A stretch of 64,000 bases of DNA from JAGOTP01 sp964598725 (GCA_964598725.1 CAZRCW010000001.1:248001-312000); one strand, 5' to 3'. Counted from the first letter of the stretch, positions 15,747-24,788 are shown. A program made the numbers and translations. Notes: generated from the sequence alone by a model not told the origin.

Positions 15747-15878
15747 ATGGCCATGAAGAAAAAATCCCCAGCTAAGAAAGCTGTGAAGCGTCCAGCTAAG
15801 AAAGCTGCGAAGAAAGTTGTCCGTAAGGCAGCTAAGCGCCCAGCCGCTAAGAAGTCCGCCGCGAAGCGCCGCAAATAG
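15747..15878 (+). CDS. 43-aa histone H1-like Lys/Ala-rich protein
   Basis: 43 residues made almost only of Lys, Ala, Arg, Pro, Ser and Val, with AKKA/AKRPA repeats, like the C-terminal tail of histone H1 or bacterial H1-like proteins. It should bind DNA or RNA electrostatically and may compact the nucleoid. AAGGATGG lies 12 bases before the ATG. It has its own promoter and terminator, so it is a monocistronic, probably abundant product. Start could also be the second Met (codon 3). Confidence 0.8.
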   Translation: MAMKKKSPAKKAVKRPAKKAAKKVVRKAAKRPAAKKSAAKRRK

Positions 15879-15896
15879 TCCTTTCATACGGAGGAG

Positions 15897-15928
15897 ATCC
15901 CCTGAGTAGAAATGCTCGGGGGATTTTC
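15897..15928 (+). terminator. terminator of the H1-like gene
   Basis: ATCCCCTGAG / CTCGGGGGAT (one G-U pair) followed by TTTT. Confidence 0.75.
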
Positions 15929-15943
15929 AATTTCAAAATGAAA

Positions 15944-15979
15944 CGGTCCAACGCGAGCTCCTTTTGAAGCGTTGGACCG
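15944..15979 (-). terminator. terminator of the HD-domain gene
   Basis: CGGTCCAACGC / GCGTTGGACCG, perfect 11-bp stem directly after the minus-strand stop codon; TTTCATTTTG follows on that strand. Confidence 0.7.
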
Positions 15980-15980
15980 G

Positions 15981-17570
15981 TTAGGGGGTTGAAGTTGTTG
16001 CCTTGCGGCGTTGGTAGAAGCGGCGAAGCGCTTCGTCGAGCGTCGGTGTGAGCCGCGCATTGCGCACGTAGTAGATGCGAATTGGCTCAGTCAGCTTGGA
16101 GTGCAACTTTAGCCATACCGCTGTCTCAGGATCGACTTCTTCGAACGTCTTTAGGCCATCGGCTGTTTGGACCAGGTAGTCGACACCTGGCTTTATGCAG
16201 TAGTCAGAAAGATCTTCCAACATCACGATCGGTACGCCTTCGGCGATGAGCTCGGCTTCTCGTCGAAGCGCATCTTCTCGTGAGGCGAACGTTTCGAGCG
16301 TTGGACGTCCGATCTTCTCGTGCAGCTGACCGATGTGATTGATCTCAAGGAACTCGCAGAAGATCTGGTCAAGATCATGATCCGTTGAGTTCAAGAGACG
16401 TTCCTTGGTGAGTACACCGTCTTCGTAGAGCGCGCGTCCGATCACCGCAGCGATCAGGAATTCGCGATAGCGCAGTTCGGGATGCAGATAGACCTGGTGG
16501 TACATGTGCATCCGTGCCCGGGCGAAGTCGGCGTAGACCTTCGCGTCTCGCAGGAAGATGCGTTCGTTGTCGACGCCGATCGTTTCCCAGAGCGCGCAGA
16601 TCTTCGGGTGTGATCGGATGAAATCCGCGAACGCAGCTTGCTTGTCACGCGCTGCCGGCGTTCCGCGTACCATGCGCGCGTAGACAGCGATGTCGCGCCC
16701 GAGGTAGGCAGTCCAATCAACAAGCTTGAGCAGCTCTCGGTAAGGACCTCGCCCTTGTACGGTATCAATGAGAAGTTTTGTCGCTCGTCGCTTGGGTAAG
16801 CGAAAGCGCTTTACGATCTCATCCCAACCGGTGGTGTGGAGGAGTTCCGCATAGAGCCGTTCCTCGTGGAGATGTTTTGGATCGCACCACTTCATGCTGT
16901 CACCGCCTGCGATGGTGAAGACATCATGCGTGAGCGCTGCGACGGCGAGCACGATGCGTATCCAGCCTGGCAATCGGTTCTTGCGGGTGATGAGTTGCAT
17001 GAGCGTGTAGGCATCACGCATGTGCATCTGTCGCACGTGTGGGGACCGGTAGCGCAGGGTTGTCTCACGGAACTCGTCATGTATCGCGATCGGTTCAAGA
17101 TAGCCCCACTGGGCGATGTTCCAAAGGCGATCGCTCTTGAAGGCGCGTTCGACCTGATGGACCAAACTGTTCCGCTTGGGGAGGACGACGTAGTCGAACC
17201 CACCCAGCGGAAAGTGCGCCGGCCTCTCCATCCCCGTGGTGTCGAGGAATCGCTGTCGTCCAATTTCTTGAGCGAGTGCGTGCGAAACGCCTCGAACCCA
17301 AGCTGGTTGCTGGGCAGTCGGCCCACGCTTCTTCCAGCGTTCTTCTGCGAACGAGCAAGCGAGCCGGGCGTAGAGTCCGGTGTCACGAGACAGTGTCTCT
17401 CGCTTGAGCGCTCGATCGCCACGGATCGGGGAATCATCCTTGAGGTGGTAGAGACCTTTATGTAGCGCATCTACACTCTGGGCGAGAGGTAGAATGACAA
17501 GACCCGATTCACGTCCGAGACGGAGGGGCCTGATCATTTCTTCGAACCGTTTTACGGTCAAAGTGGTCAT
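15981..17570 (-). CDS. HD-domain protein (GC-rich island gene)
   Basis: 529 aa. The metal-dependent phosphohydrolase HD signature is seen as RQMHMRDAYTLMQLI ... VLAVAALTHDVFTIAGGD (roughly residues 185-225), with a later Asp in LLKLVDWTAYLG. This gives the H...HD...D set of HD hydrolases acting on nucleotides or phosphoesters. The flanking ~180 N-terminal and ~250 C-terminal residues match nothing I know. Start at ATG 17570 is fixed by AAAGGAG 6 bases upstream. GC-rich codon use, own hairpin at the end. Confidence 0.65.
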   Translation of the reverse strand: MTTLTVKRFEEMIRPLRLGRESGLVILPLAQSVDALHKGLYHLKDDSPIRGDRALKRETLSRDTGLYARLACSFAEERWKKRGPTAQQPAWVRGVSHALAQEIGRQRFLDTTGMERPAHFPLGGFDYVVLPKRNSLVHQVERAFKSDRLWNIAQWGYLEPIAIHDEFRETTLRYRSPHVRQMHMRDAYTLMQLITRKNRLPGWIRIVLAVAALTHDVFTIAGGDSMKWCDPKHLHEERLYAELLHTTGWDEIVKRFRLPKRRATKLLIDTVQGRGPYRELLKLVDWTAYLGRDIAVYARMVRGTPAARDKQAAFADFIRSHPKICALWETIGVDNERIFLRDAKVYADFARARMHMYHQVYLHPELRYREFLIAAVIGRALYEDGVLTKERLLNSTDHDLDQIFCEFLEINHIGQLHEKIGRPTLETFASREDALRREAELIAEGVPIVMLEDLSDYCIKPGVDYLVQTADGLKTFEEVDPETAVWLKLHSKLTEPIRIYYVRNARLTPTLDEALRRFYQRRKATTSTP

Positions 17571-17784
17571 GCTGAGCTCCTTTCTTGGGTGAAGGGGTGG
17601 GTTGTCTACCATGAGCCTGGCATAGTGCCTATTTGCTCGTCAATTGGGTTGATTTAAGACCATTGACAGCCTCTAAAGGAGGTGGGACAGTAGATATGGA
17701 TAGTACGTGCGAAGATCCGCCCGAGGTCGGGGGATGGGGTCAGGCGCAGACGAGTATCCCATTGTTCCCTAAACTCAGGATCCC

Positions 17785-18090
17785 ATGCCAACAAAGTTGT
17801 TCGTCGGAGGAATCCCTTACCGCACCAGCGAAGAAGAGCTTTCCGCTCACTTCTCCCAGGCCGGTCAGGTTCTCTCCGTCTACATCCCTCTCGATCGTGA
17901 AACCCGCCGTCCACGCGGATTCGCCTTCGTAGAAATGGTTGATGATGCCGCAGCTGACAAAGCTATCTCGATGTTCCACGACACCGAGATGGGCGGTCGC
18001 CGCATCGTCGTCAACAAGGCTCGCCCTATGGAAGATCGTGGTGGCCGCGAAGATCGCGGACCTCGCCAAGATCAGTCCATGAGCATGTAA
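17785..18090 (+). CDS. RRM-type RNA-binding protein
   Basis: 101 aa. One RNA-recognition motif: RNP2 KLFVGGIPY (4-12) and RNP1 RPRGFAFVEM (43-52), then a short Arg/Gly-rich tail (RGGREDRGPRQ). Similar to the single-RRM proteins of cyanobacteria and many CPR genomes, thought to act as RNA chaperones or cold-shock-like factors. A TTGACA box (17663-17668) and a purine-rich AAAGGAGG element lie 100 bases upstream, so the mRNA probably has a long leader. Confidence 0.9.
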   Translation: MPTKLFVGGIPYRTSEEELSAHFSQAGQVLSVYIPLDRETRRPRGFAFVEMVDDAAADKAISMFHDTEMGGRRIVVNKARPMEDRGGREDRGPRQDQSMSM

Positions 18091-18110
18091 TCGCAAGATT
18101 ACAAAAGCTA

Positions 18111-18146
18111 AAAACACCCCTGCACTGCAATGTGCAGGGGTGTTTT
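18111..18146 (+). terminator. terminator of RRM gene
   Basis: AACACCCCTGCAC / GTGCAGGGGTGTT perfect stem, loop TGCAAT, TTTT after it. Confidence 0.9.
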
Positions 18147-18198
18147 GTGCTTCACGAACTTGCTACTATTAGGGTGTTATTCTTTTTGATGCGTTTTT

Positions 18199-18702
18199 AT
18201 GTCCATGATTGGTACAATCAAACGAATTGATTCAGCATTGGCGAGTCAGCTCAGGCAAGGGCGAGGAGAGACGCCAGAACTGTATCAGTGCAAGGCAGAT
18301 GACGAGAAGCAGGGTACGTGCCAAACGTTAGACAAGACCTGGGCCGGTATTGATTTCTTAGTCCAAAACGGAGAATCGGATGCTGTGTCTTCAGGGACAT
18401 TCTTAGGTGCGAAAAAACCAGTTTATTTAGAAAAGGACTTTGGATATGGGCCAGCGCTTTTGATCTCGATGCAGGAAGTAAAGCATATTTCAGATGACCT
18501 GGAGAAGATCTCAGATGAGGAATTCCTCGCACGCTGTACATCATTACAGCCTGCGCTCATTGAGAAAGAGATCTATCCTTTTTCGGCGAGCGAGACGCCA
18601 AAAGAGATCTACGACTACACATTTTGGTACTTTATCAAGCTCAAACTGATTTTTGCTGATGCAGCGAAAAGAGGTGATTCGGTCTTATTTTGGCTTATGT
18701 AG
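18199..18702 (+). CDS. DUF1877 (YfbM-like) protein
   Basis: 167 aa. Begins MSMIGTIKRIDS, like MGMIGYFAEIDS of YfbM, with LDKTWAGIDFLVQN, DFGYGPALLISMQEVKHISDDLEKISDEEF and IYPFSAS in the family order. Function unknown. Monocistronic, with a short AT-rich leader and its own terminator. Confidence 0.8.
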   Translation: MSMIGTIKRIDSALASQLRQGRGETPELYQCKADDEKQGTCQTLDKTWAGIDFLVQNGESDAVSSGTFLGAKKPVYLEKDFGYGPALLISMQEVKHISDDLEKISDEEFLARCTSLQPALIEKEIYPFSASETPKEIYDYTFWYFIKLKLIFADAAKRGDSVLFWLM

Positions 18703-18715
18703 TCGCTTATCGAGA

Positions 18716-18752
18716 AAATAAACCCTGAGCATAGCTCAGGGTTTATTTTTTT
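18716..18752 (+). terminator. terminator of DUF1877 gene
   Basis: AAATAAACCCTGAGC / GCTCAGGGTTTATTT, perfect 15-bp stem, loop ATA, T-run. Confidence 0.9.
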
Positions 18753-18848
18753 TGTTCATTGTAACAAAACTTGTGCCTTTTATTATTCTCAGTTACCCTT
18801 GCCCGGCCCCTTTTTCACTCAACCCACGCCTGGAGGTTTGCGACAACC

Positions 18849-19700
18849 ATGAAGCTCATCGCCTTGATCCGCGCCCTCTGTGCGCTCATCTACTGGCACC
18901 TTCTGCTTTTCAAATGGAAGTTGCCGAATATCCAGCGTCGTCATCGACGAAGTGGCACCTACGGTGGCGCTGGGTACCTTGAAGATTTCACGAAGGCACA
19001 GACGGAGTGCGCGTCACGTCTCTTCTGGGCGTTGTGCGCTGCCTTCAAGGTGAAGGTCGAGATCGACGACGGTGAGGTGCCGCGTAGCGCGCTGTCCGGG
19101 CCGCTGATCGTAGTATCGAACCATCTCAGTACTCTGGATATCCTCATCACCTATGCGGTTCTTGAGCGATTGGGTTTGTGGAAGCTGTTTTGGCTCCTCA
19201 AACTCATCCTCAAGGATACCTGGTATGGCGATGCCTGCGAGGAGACCCACGGTGCACTCTTAGGTCGTAATGGGACCCCGGGTGATATGGAGCGAGTTCA
19301 GCGCACGGGGCAAGCAGCCCAGCGCTACGGAGCGACCGTTGTGGCTTATCCCGAAGGGGAGCGCTACACCAAGGAACGAGTCAGACCGGACTCGGGGTTC
19401 GATCGCCTGTTGCCTCCTCACTTCGGCGGCTACACGATCCTTCAGACAGAGATGCCGAAGGCACATACGCTCGCCATTACCATGCATTGGGATGGCGGGG
19501 AGGACGGATTCAATATCCGAACGTTGCCTCAGATCATGGGGCTCTTCGGTCGGCAGCTTACGATCCGGGTCAAACTGTACCCGCGAACGGAGATGCTCGA
19601 TTCGAATGCTCAGCTCCTCGAGATCTGGCATGACATGCATGCGTGGCTGAAAGACCGCGCGCAAGAAGAGGTCCGGCAGGCTACTCAAGCCGCCAGTTAG
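18849..19700 (+). CDS. 1-acylglycerol-3-phosphate acyltransferase-like (PlsC family), GC-rich island gene
   Basis: 283 aa. N-terminal hydrophobic helix, then the acyltransferase block I VSNHLSTLDI (HX4D) and block III YPEGERYT (EGxR-like). Length and the RYGATVVAYPEGERYT region are close to the LCLAT/AGPAT group. Expected to convert lysophosphatidate plus acyl donor to phosphatidate at the membrane. Start at ATG 18849 with GGAGG 12 bases upstream. GC-rich unlike its neighbours. CdsA at 61.4 kb, also GC-rich, would use its product. Confidence 0.8.
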   Translation: MKLIALIRALCALIYWHLLLFKWKLPNIQRRHRRSGTYGGAGYLEDFTKAQTECASRLFWALCAAFKVKVEIDDGEVPRSALSGPLIVVSNHLSTLDILITYAVLERLGLWKLFWLLKLILKDTWYGDACEETHGALLGRNGTPGDMERVQRTGQAAQRYGATVVAYPEGERYTKERVRPDSGFDRLLPPHFGGYTILQTEMPKAHTLAITMHWDGGEDGFNIRTLPQIMGLFGRQLTIRVKLYPRTEMLDSNAQLLEIWHDMHAWLKDRAQEEVRQATQAAS

Positions 19701-19701
19701 G

Positions 19702-19732
19702 CCCCCGGCGATTGCTCCATCGCTGGGGGATC
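19702..19732. terminator. terminator between acyltransferase and gatB
   Basis: CCCCCGGCGAT / ATCGCTGGGGG (one G-U pair), loop TGCTCC; convergent genes. Confidence 0.7.
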
Positions 19733-19738
19733 GCTGTT

Positions 19739-21295
19739 TTAAACGCCCAGCTGCTTTTTTAATTCTTCTTCGGCGCTCGCTGGATTTGTTTTGCCTGCAG
19801 ATGCTTTCATGACCTGTCCGACGAACCATTTGAGTACAGGAAGTTTACCCGCTTTTACTTGAGCGGTTTGGTCCGGGTTCTGGGCGATCACATCGTTCAC
19901 GATTTTTTCTAGGAAAGCGCTGTCTTGGACCTGGGCCAGGCCATAGACTTCAATCAAGTTGGATGGATCCTGTTTGGTATCGAGCATCAGTCCAAGAAGC
20001 TTGTAAGCGTTGGATGAGGTAATAATGCCTTTCTCAAGCAAGTGCAAGAATTCAGCCATATTCTCCGGATCGATCGCGCCGCGTGGCGTAGTGAGATTGC
20101 GTTCCGTAAGGAGGGCGGCGAGCTTGTTTGTGATCCAGCTGCCGGCAAGTTTACTGATCCGACTACGCCGTTCTTCGAGCAAGGTCGAAGCATCTTTTCC
20201 GGTTGTGTCCGTTGCCTCGAGCCAAGTTCCGAGTTCACCCAGAGTGTCTTCAAAGAAGCTGGTCCAATGGTTGGTAACGAGCACCTGGGCATCTTGTTCG
20301 CTGATCCCAAACTCTGTACGCAGACGACGGCGTGTATTGGATGGAATCTCTGGCATGCGGGCCCGTTCTTCTTCGCGCCAGTCACTGAGCGGGAGGGGAG
20401 GGAGGTCTGGTTCTGGGAAGTAGCGGTAGTCGGCTTCGGATTCTTTGACGCGCTGTTCGACGGTTTCATTCGTCTGGTCGTTCCAACCGCGGGTTGTTGT
20501 GTGAGGGATCGTTCCGGCTTCGATAAGCTTCGTCTGGCGTTCGATTTCGAACTGAAGAGCGCGCTCAACCGAACGGAACGAGTTCAAGTTCTTGATCTCG
20601 GTCTTTGGGTTGAGTTTCTTCAGGTTAAGGGGTGATTTATCTGCCAGTGCTGCCTCAAGGTCGTCTACAGCGAGCAACGAGATGTTGGCGTCACAGCGCA
20701 TCATGCCTTTTTCCATGTCGGCATCAGACGCGCCGATGGCACGAAGCAGCTCCTGGAGCTCCTGGAGGAAGATCTTCGCTTCTTGTGGCGAACGGAGATC
20801 GGGACCGCTAACGATCTCGAGGAGAGGTGTTCCGGCACGGTTGTAATCGACGTAGGTCGCGTTGGATGCGCCTTGGTGGACGTTCTTGGCGGCATCTTCT
20901 TCCATATGGGCGCGTTCGATGTGGATCGCGAGCGTTTGGCGGGAAGGGGGGTTGCCGGGAACTTCAATCGTGAAAGTGCCGTGTTCGACGACCGGGTGTT
21001 TGTACTGGGTGATCTGGTAGCCCTTTGGGAGGTCCGGGTAGAAGTAGTGTTTGCGATCGAAATAGCAGACGTCCGGGATCGTAGCATTCAAAGCCAAGCC
21101 AACACGTAGGGCGCGGCGAACGGCTTCTTCGTTCAGCATCGGCAAAACACCCGGATGACCTAAACAGATCACACAGCTGGCGCTGTTCGGAACGGCGGTT
21201 TCATCAACCGACGGGCAGTTGCAAAACAGCTTGGTTTTGGTCTTCAAACGGGCATGAATTTCGAGGCCAATGATCGGTAAAAACGCCTGGGACAT
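19739..21295 (-). CDS. gatB: Asp-tRNA(Asn)/Glu-tRNA(Gln) amidotransferase subunit B
   Basis: 518 aa, full length. Signature start IIGLEIHARLKTKTKLFCNC, GHPGVLPMLNEEAV, DRKHYFYPDLPKGYQITQ, GTPLLEIVSGPDLRSP, and the C-terminal GatB/YqeY domain (tRNA binding, about 365-515). In the GatCAB complex it phosphorylates the mischarged Glu or Asp and transfers ammonia, making Gln-tRNA or Asn-tRNA. gatA and gatC are not next to it in this window. Confidence 0.97.
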   Translation of the reverse strand: MSQAFLPIIGLEIHARLKTKTKLFCNCPSVDETAVPNSASCVICLGHPGVLPMLNEEAVRRALRVGLALNATIPDVCYFDRKHYFYPDLPKGYQITQYKHPVVEHGTFTIEVPGNPPSRQTLAIHIERAHMEEDAAKNVHQGASNATYVDYNRAGTPLLEIVSGPDLRSPQEAKIFLQELQELLRAIGASDADMEKGMMRCDANISLLAVDDLEAALADKSPLNLKKLNPKTEIKNLNSFRSVERALQFEIERQTKLIEAGTIPHTTTRGWNDQTNETVEQRVKESEADYRYFPEPDLPPLPLSDWREEERARMPEIPSNTRRRLRTEFGISEQDAQVLVTNHWTSFFEDTLGELGTWLEATDTTGKDASTLLEERRSRISKLAGSWITNKLAALLTERNLTTPRGAIDPENMAEFLHLLEKGIITSSNAYKLLGLMLDTKQDPSNLIEVYGLAQVQDSAFLEKIVNDVIAQNPDQTAQVKAGKLPVLKWFVGQVMKASAGKTNPASAEEELKKQLGV

Positions 21296-21335
21296 ATGGG
21301 TCTCAGAGTAACCCGTGAGCGGCTAGATTGTCGAG

Positions 21336-21359
21336 GTAGGTCGTTCGTGAACGACCTAC
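21336..21359. promoter_or_regulatory. hairpin in gatB leader
   Basis: GTAGGTCGTT / AACGACCTAC, perfect 10-bp stem, loop CGTG, between the membrane-protein stop and the gatB start. No T-run, so it is more likely an mRNA processing or regulatory hairpin than a terminator. Confidence 0.4.
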
Positions 21360-21367
21360 CAAGTGAG

Positions 21368-22132
21368 CTAACGGGTACGTTTGAGTTCGAGGTAGACCGT
21401 GACCATCAAGTGGGTCAAGAACGGGATGGAAATGAGGAGCGGAAGGGAATTGATCACCTGAAGTGCCCCCGAAGCGATCTGAGTAGAGGCAGGACCAAGG
21501 ACCGTCCAATTCAAGAAGCCGACTTGGCTTACGAGTGCTGATGGACGATAGCCGGCGATAAGCCCAATGAGGCCTTCAATAATTGAACCGACAACCATGC
21601 TCAAAATCAGTACGAGTAATCCGGCTGGGAGTAAGCGGGCAACAGTAGCCCACCAGCGACCTTTCACAAGCTCGGCTGAGCGGGCGAGTGCTTGACGACC
21701 CTTACGGCCTTCATCGATCAAGACGTAGGTTGAAAAACCGAAAGCGATCGTCAGCCAAATACCCGGAATGACGAATACGAGACCACCACCGAGGGCGGCA
21801 AGACCACTTAAAATACTGACGAGTAAGAACGAACCCAACAGCATGAGAGGAGGGGCTTTGAATTTCTTGCCTTGGCGTTCCGCGAGGATCTGGGAGGTCA
21901 ACCGTAAGCTGATCCAAGAGCTGCCGATGATTTGAAGGAAAACGATATCGAAGATACGAAGGGCGAGTCGCAAACTCTCCGGAATGTAGAAGGAGGTAAT
22001 CGCGAGCAAGAAGGAGGCAAGGGCAAGGGCGACGAAGCCCATCGACTCTTTAATGTCTCGGCTGAGGGCGTTTTTTGTTTCGTGCCAGGTGCGGGTGAAG
22101 ACTTCGGAGGGAGAAATGAGCGGCTGGGCCAT
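21368..22132 (-). CDS. polytopic membrane protein (paralog of 22206-22982)
   Basis: 254 aa with about six membrane segments. Contains GGLVFVIPGIWLTIAFGFSTYVLIDEG...ALARSAELVKGRWWATVARLLPAG, a block shared with the next gene upstream and typical of glycerophosphodiesterase membrane-domain/DUF975-like proteins. No enzymatic residues visible. Function unknown; perhaps membrane organisation. Confidence 0.65.
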   Translation of the reverse strand: MAQPLISPSEVFTRTWHETKNALSRDIKESMGFVALALASFLLAITSFYIPESLRLALRIFDIVFLQIIGSSWISLRLTSQILAERQGKKFKAPPLMLLGSFLLVSILSGLAALGGGLVFVIPGIWLTIAFGFSTYVLIDEGRKGRQALARSAELVKGRWWATVARLLPAGLLVLILSMVVGSIIEGLIGLIAGYRPSALVSQVGFLNWTVLGPASTQIASGALQVINSLPLLISIPFLTHLMVTVYLELKRTR

Positions 22133-22158
22133 AATGGCTCAAGTGTACCATAAGAACC

Positions 22159-22190
22159 AAAAACCCTGCACCGGAATGGGCAGGGTTTTT
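22159..22190. terminator. terminator between the two membrane paralogs
   Basis: AAAAACCCTGC / GCAGGGTTTTT with a 10-base loop. Confidence 0.85.
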
Positions 22191-22205
22191 GAGTTCGACC
22201 AATGC

Positions 22206-22982
22206 TTAGCGGCTGGCTTTGAGCGAGTGGAAGAGTTTGGCGTGGACGACCTGGCTCAGACCGCTCGAAACGAGCATGAGGAGTAGGTTGACGACGGTAG
22301 CGGCGATAAACAAGACACCGGCGATGATGAGAACTGGAATGCTGGCGGCCGACATGCCGGAGGAGGCGCCTTCGGAGAAGCTCATGGCAGCTGCGGCTCC
22401 ACCGACTACGGCCAGGACAATTGGGATGATGTAGACGACCGTGCTGATCAAGCCAATGATGAGCTGGAAGACGAAGGAAGGGAGGATCATGCGCCAGAGC
22501 GTTTTCCACCAGCGACCTTTCACGAGTTCCATCGAACGAGCGATGGCAGTGGTTCCGGTTACACCTTCTTCAAGGAAGGCGGAGATAGCCATGCTTGAGG
22601 CGACGGCAAACCAGATTCCAGGCAAGATGAGCAAGATGTACCCACCGAGCACGGCGAAACCGGTCAAGAGACCGATCAGGAGCGCTGGGCCAAACAATTG
22701 GAGAAGCGAACGACTGCTCGTCGCCTGTACGGCGCCACCATCTTTCGCGATGATGTAACGCATCGCGTGTATGCTGATGAGTATGCTACACACGACAAAT
22801 AACAGAGCGCTGATGATAACCATCGCTGGGTTCTTCGCGAAAATGCCACCGAGGTAGAAGGCATAGAACACGATGATCGCTGGGATGAACCAGGCGTTGC
22901 GCTTTACGATCGATTTCCAATCGCTTTTGAAGAACACCCACGACTCGTGAATCAAATCTGAAATAGAGATAAGAGAGGTCAT
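22206..22982 (-). CDS. polytopic membrane protein (paralog of 21368-22132)
   Basis: 258 aa, about six membrane segments: AWFIPAIIVFYAFYLGG, MVIISALLFVVCSILISI, and LILPGIWFAVASSMAISAFLEEG followed by AIARSMELVKGRWWKTLWRMILP. The last block is shared with the neighbouring gene, so the pair arose by duplication. Separate terminators suggest independent expression. Function unknown. Confidence 0.65.
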   Translation of the reverse strand: MTSLISISDLIHESWVFFKSDWKSIVKRNAWFIPAIIVFYAFYLGGIFAKNPAMVIISALLFVVCSILISIHAMRYIIAKDGGAVQATSSRSLLQLFGPALLIGLLTGFAVLGGYILLILPGIWFAVASSMAISAFLEEGVTGTTAIARSMELVKGRWWKTLWRMILPSFVFQLIIGLISTVVYIIPIVLAVVGGAAAAMSFSEGASSGMSAASIPVLIIAGVLFIAATVVNLLLMLVSSGLSQVVHAKLFHSLKASR

Positions 22983-23000
22983 AGATGGCTGTAGGATAGC

Positions 23001-23480
23001 TTATTTCGCTTTTCGATGGTAGGTGGTGAGGGAAAAGTCCTCATAGGCTTTTTCTTCGATGAGTTGCCAGTCGTTCGCATCAATTAGTGGGAAGAAGGTA
23101 TCGCCTTCGATCTCTTGATCGATTCGGGTGAGCTCGAGTTTATCCGCTTTGTCGATCGTGGCGCGGTAGATATCGGCTCCGCCGATGATGCAGATATCAT
23201 CTGATGCATGGCTCGCGAGAGCGGATTCGATATTGGAAAACCGCTCGACGCCGGGTGGGAGGGGGTAGTCCGTCTGTCTGGTGATGACGATGTTCAGGCG
23301 CTCGGACAACGGGCGGTATTTCTCCGGAATCGATTCCCAGGTTTTTCGTCCCATGAGCACGATTTTATTGAGTGTGAGTTGCTTGAAGAGAAGCTGCTCA
23401 CCAGGAATGTGCCAAGGAATTCCGCCAGCTTTGCCAATACAACCGTTTTTGGAAACGGCAGCGATGAGGGAGATGGACAT
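23001..23480 (-). CDS. folA: dihydrofolate reductase
   Basis: 159 aa, typical DHFR. ISLIAAVSKNGCIGKAGGIPWHIPGE (catalytic acid would follow the W; here the region reads PWHIPGEQLLFKQLT), IVLMGRKTWESIP for NADPH, and ICIIGGADIYRATI near the C-terminus. It reduces dihydrofolate to tetrahydrofolate. Three bases after thyX, in an apparent kinase-thyX-folA operon for dTMP and folate cycling. Confidence 0.95.
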   Translation of the reverse strand: MSISLIAAVSKNGCIGKAGGIPWHIPGEQLLFKQLTLNKIVLMGRKTWESIPEKYRPLSERLNIVITRQTDYPLPPGVERFSNIESALASHASDDICIIGGADIYRATIDKADKLELTRIDQEIEGDTFFPLIDANDWQLIEEKAYEDFSLTTYHRKAK

Positions 23481-23483
23481 TCT

Positions 23484-24788
23484 TTAGGCTTTACTCGTGA
23501 TGTCTTGCTTTCCGCGGCGCACATCCCAATCGTCGGAGCTGTAGTCGATGTGCATTGGTAAGCTTGGGAACTTTTCTTGCAGAGCACGGGCCATGTCTTG
23601 CGCGATGATGCGCAAGCTTGGGTGAACGGTTTTTCCTGCACGGAGTTCGATCGTGTAAAGCGCGGCTGGGAGGCCGTATGAGACGCGACAGGGAACACGG
23701 AAGCCCATGCCAGTGTAGTACTGGCGCACGAGTGGATCTGGGCTTATTGTCTCGATCGCCTTGGTTTGTTCAGCAATGAGTTGATCCGCTTCTTTGCGAA
23801 GATTTTCTGGGAGCTGATTCAAGTACCATGATTCAAAGCCAAAGCGGGTACTGAGCAGCGGCATGCGACAGACGCCATTGCGATGACGCTGAATATCGCG
23901 GAACGAGCCGAAGTCCATTAAGAACTCGAAGGTGACAAGGCCAAGATCGAGTAAGAAGATAGGGAGCTCAGATTTCGCTGGGCGTTGTTCGAATGCATCT
24001 TTGTATTCCGCGAGATCGGCTGCGGTAATCGCGGTCTTGAGAACCGCTTTTTCTGGGCAGGTCGCTGGATCAAAATAGGTGTATTCCTTCGCCATGGCAG
24101 CACGATACGCTTCCTGAGACTCGTAGAGCTTATGGCTGAAGCTGTTTGGATAGCGCTCTTTCAGCTGTCCCAGAATCTTTTCGCCAACGGCACGGATAGC
24201 TGTGTCTGGATGATGACGGAGGAGCGCGAGTTTGCGAGCGGCTTGGCGAAGGTTGGTATGCCAAGCGAGCTGGGTTGTGATACCGGCTGGTAAGAAGCCA
24301 CGCAGCGTATCAAAGACGCGTGCCTTTACGGCTTTCTCATAGACCTTCTCGTCTTCCTCTGGTTTGCGAGGATACAGCTCCTTGATATGTGCAGCGACCG
24401 CGTCCTGTTTATCCAAATAAAAAGCCATCCAACGATCAAGAATTGCTTTGCTCTCTAGCGTACCAACCGGATCTTCGATCGCTTGCTTCGACATGTCGAT
24501 ATAGCGCGTACTGGTTTCTTGGCCAGAGTAGAGCGGCCAGTCCTGAATCGCTTTATCGGCCAACATGCTTACGCCTTCGATGAAGATCGTGGTTGAACCA
24601 CAATCTCCGATACTTTCGTGACCATAGCCCACATAGAACGATTCCATGAACCTACCAGAGCCGGCCTTTTTCACTTTCTCCAAGTGTTCAGTGACACTGG
24701 CGGAGCTGCGTGAATAGAGCGCCTGCATCATGGCGATATCTTCTGGGTTCTGATCGTCAATGACGAAAATGCGTGGGTCGGGAATCAT
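23484..24788 (-). CDS. thyX: long two-domain ThyX (flavin-dependent thymidylate synthase-like)
   Basis: 434 aa, about twice the usual ThyX length. The first half has GYGHESIGDCGSTTIFIEGVSMLADK followed by YSGQETSTRYIDMS, the ThyX core, but where RHRxxS is expected it reads QDWPLYS. The second half has FRDIQRHRNGVCRMPLLSTRFGF, which keeps RHR, with wider spacing to the Ser. So two tandem ThyX-like domains appear to have split the site residues. Expected to methylate dUMP using methylene-tetrahydrofolate and FAD. Confidence 0.85.
   Translation of the reverse strand: MIPDPRIFVIDDQNPEDIAMMQALYSRSSASVTEHLEKVKKAGSGRFMESFYVGYGHESIGDCGSTTIFIEGVSMLADKAIQDWPLYSGQETSTRYIDMSKQAIEDPVGTLESKAILDRWMAFYLDKQDAVAAHIKELYPRKPEEDEKVYEKAVKARVFDTLRGFLPAGITTQLAWHTNLRQAARKLALLRHHPDTAIRAVGEKILGQLKERYPNSFSHKLYESQEAYRAAMAKEYTYFDPATCPEKAVLKTAITAADLAEYKDAFEQRPAKSELPIFLLDLGLVTFEFLMDFGSFRDIQRHRNGVCRMPLLSTRFGFESWYLNQLPENLRKEADQLIAEQTKAIETISPDPLVRQYYTGMGFRVPCRVSYGLPAALYTIELRAGKTVHPSLRIIAQDMARALQEKFPSLPMHIDYSSDDWDVRRGKQDITSKA

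Noticed and set aside
16836..17465. Long plus-strand frame inside the HD-domain gene
   Set aside because: Shadow frame caused by high GC; no start signals or domains. The same applies to 1058-1678, 26128-26649 and 61454-62170 on the minus strand.
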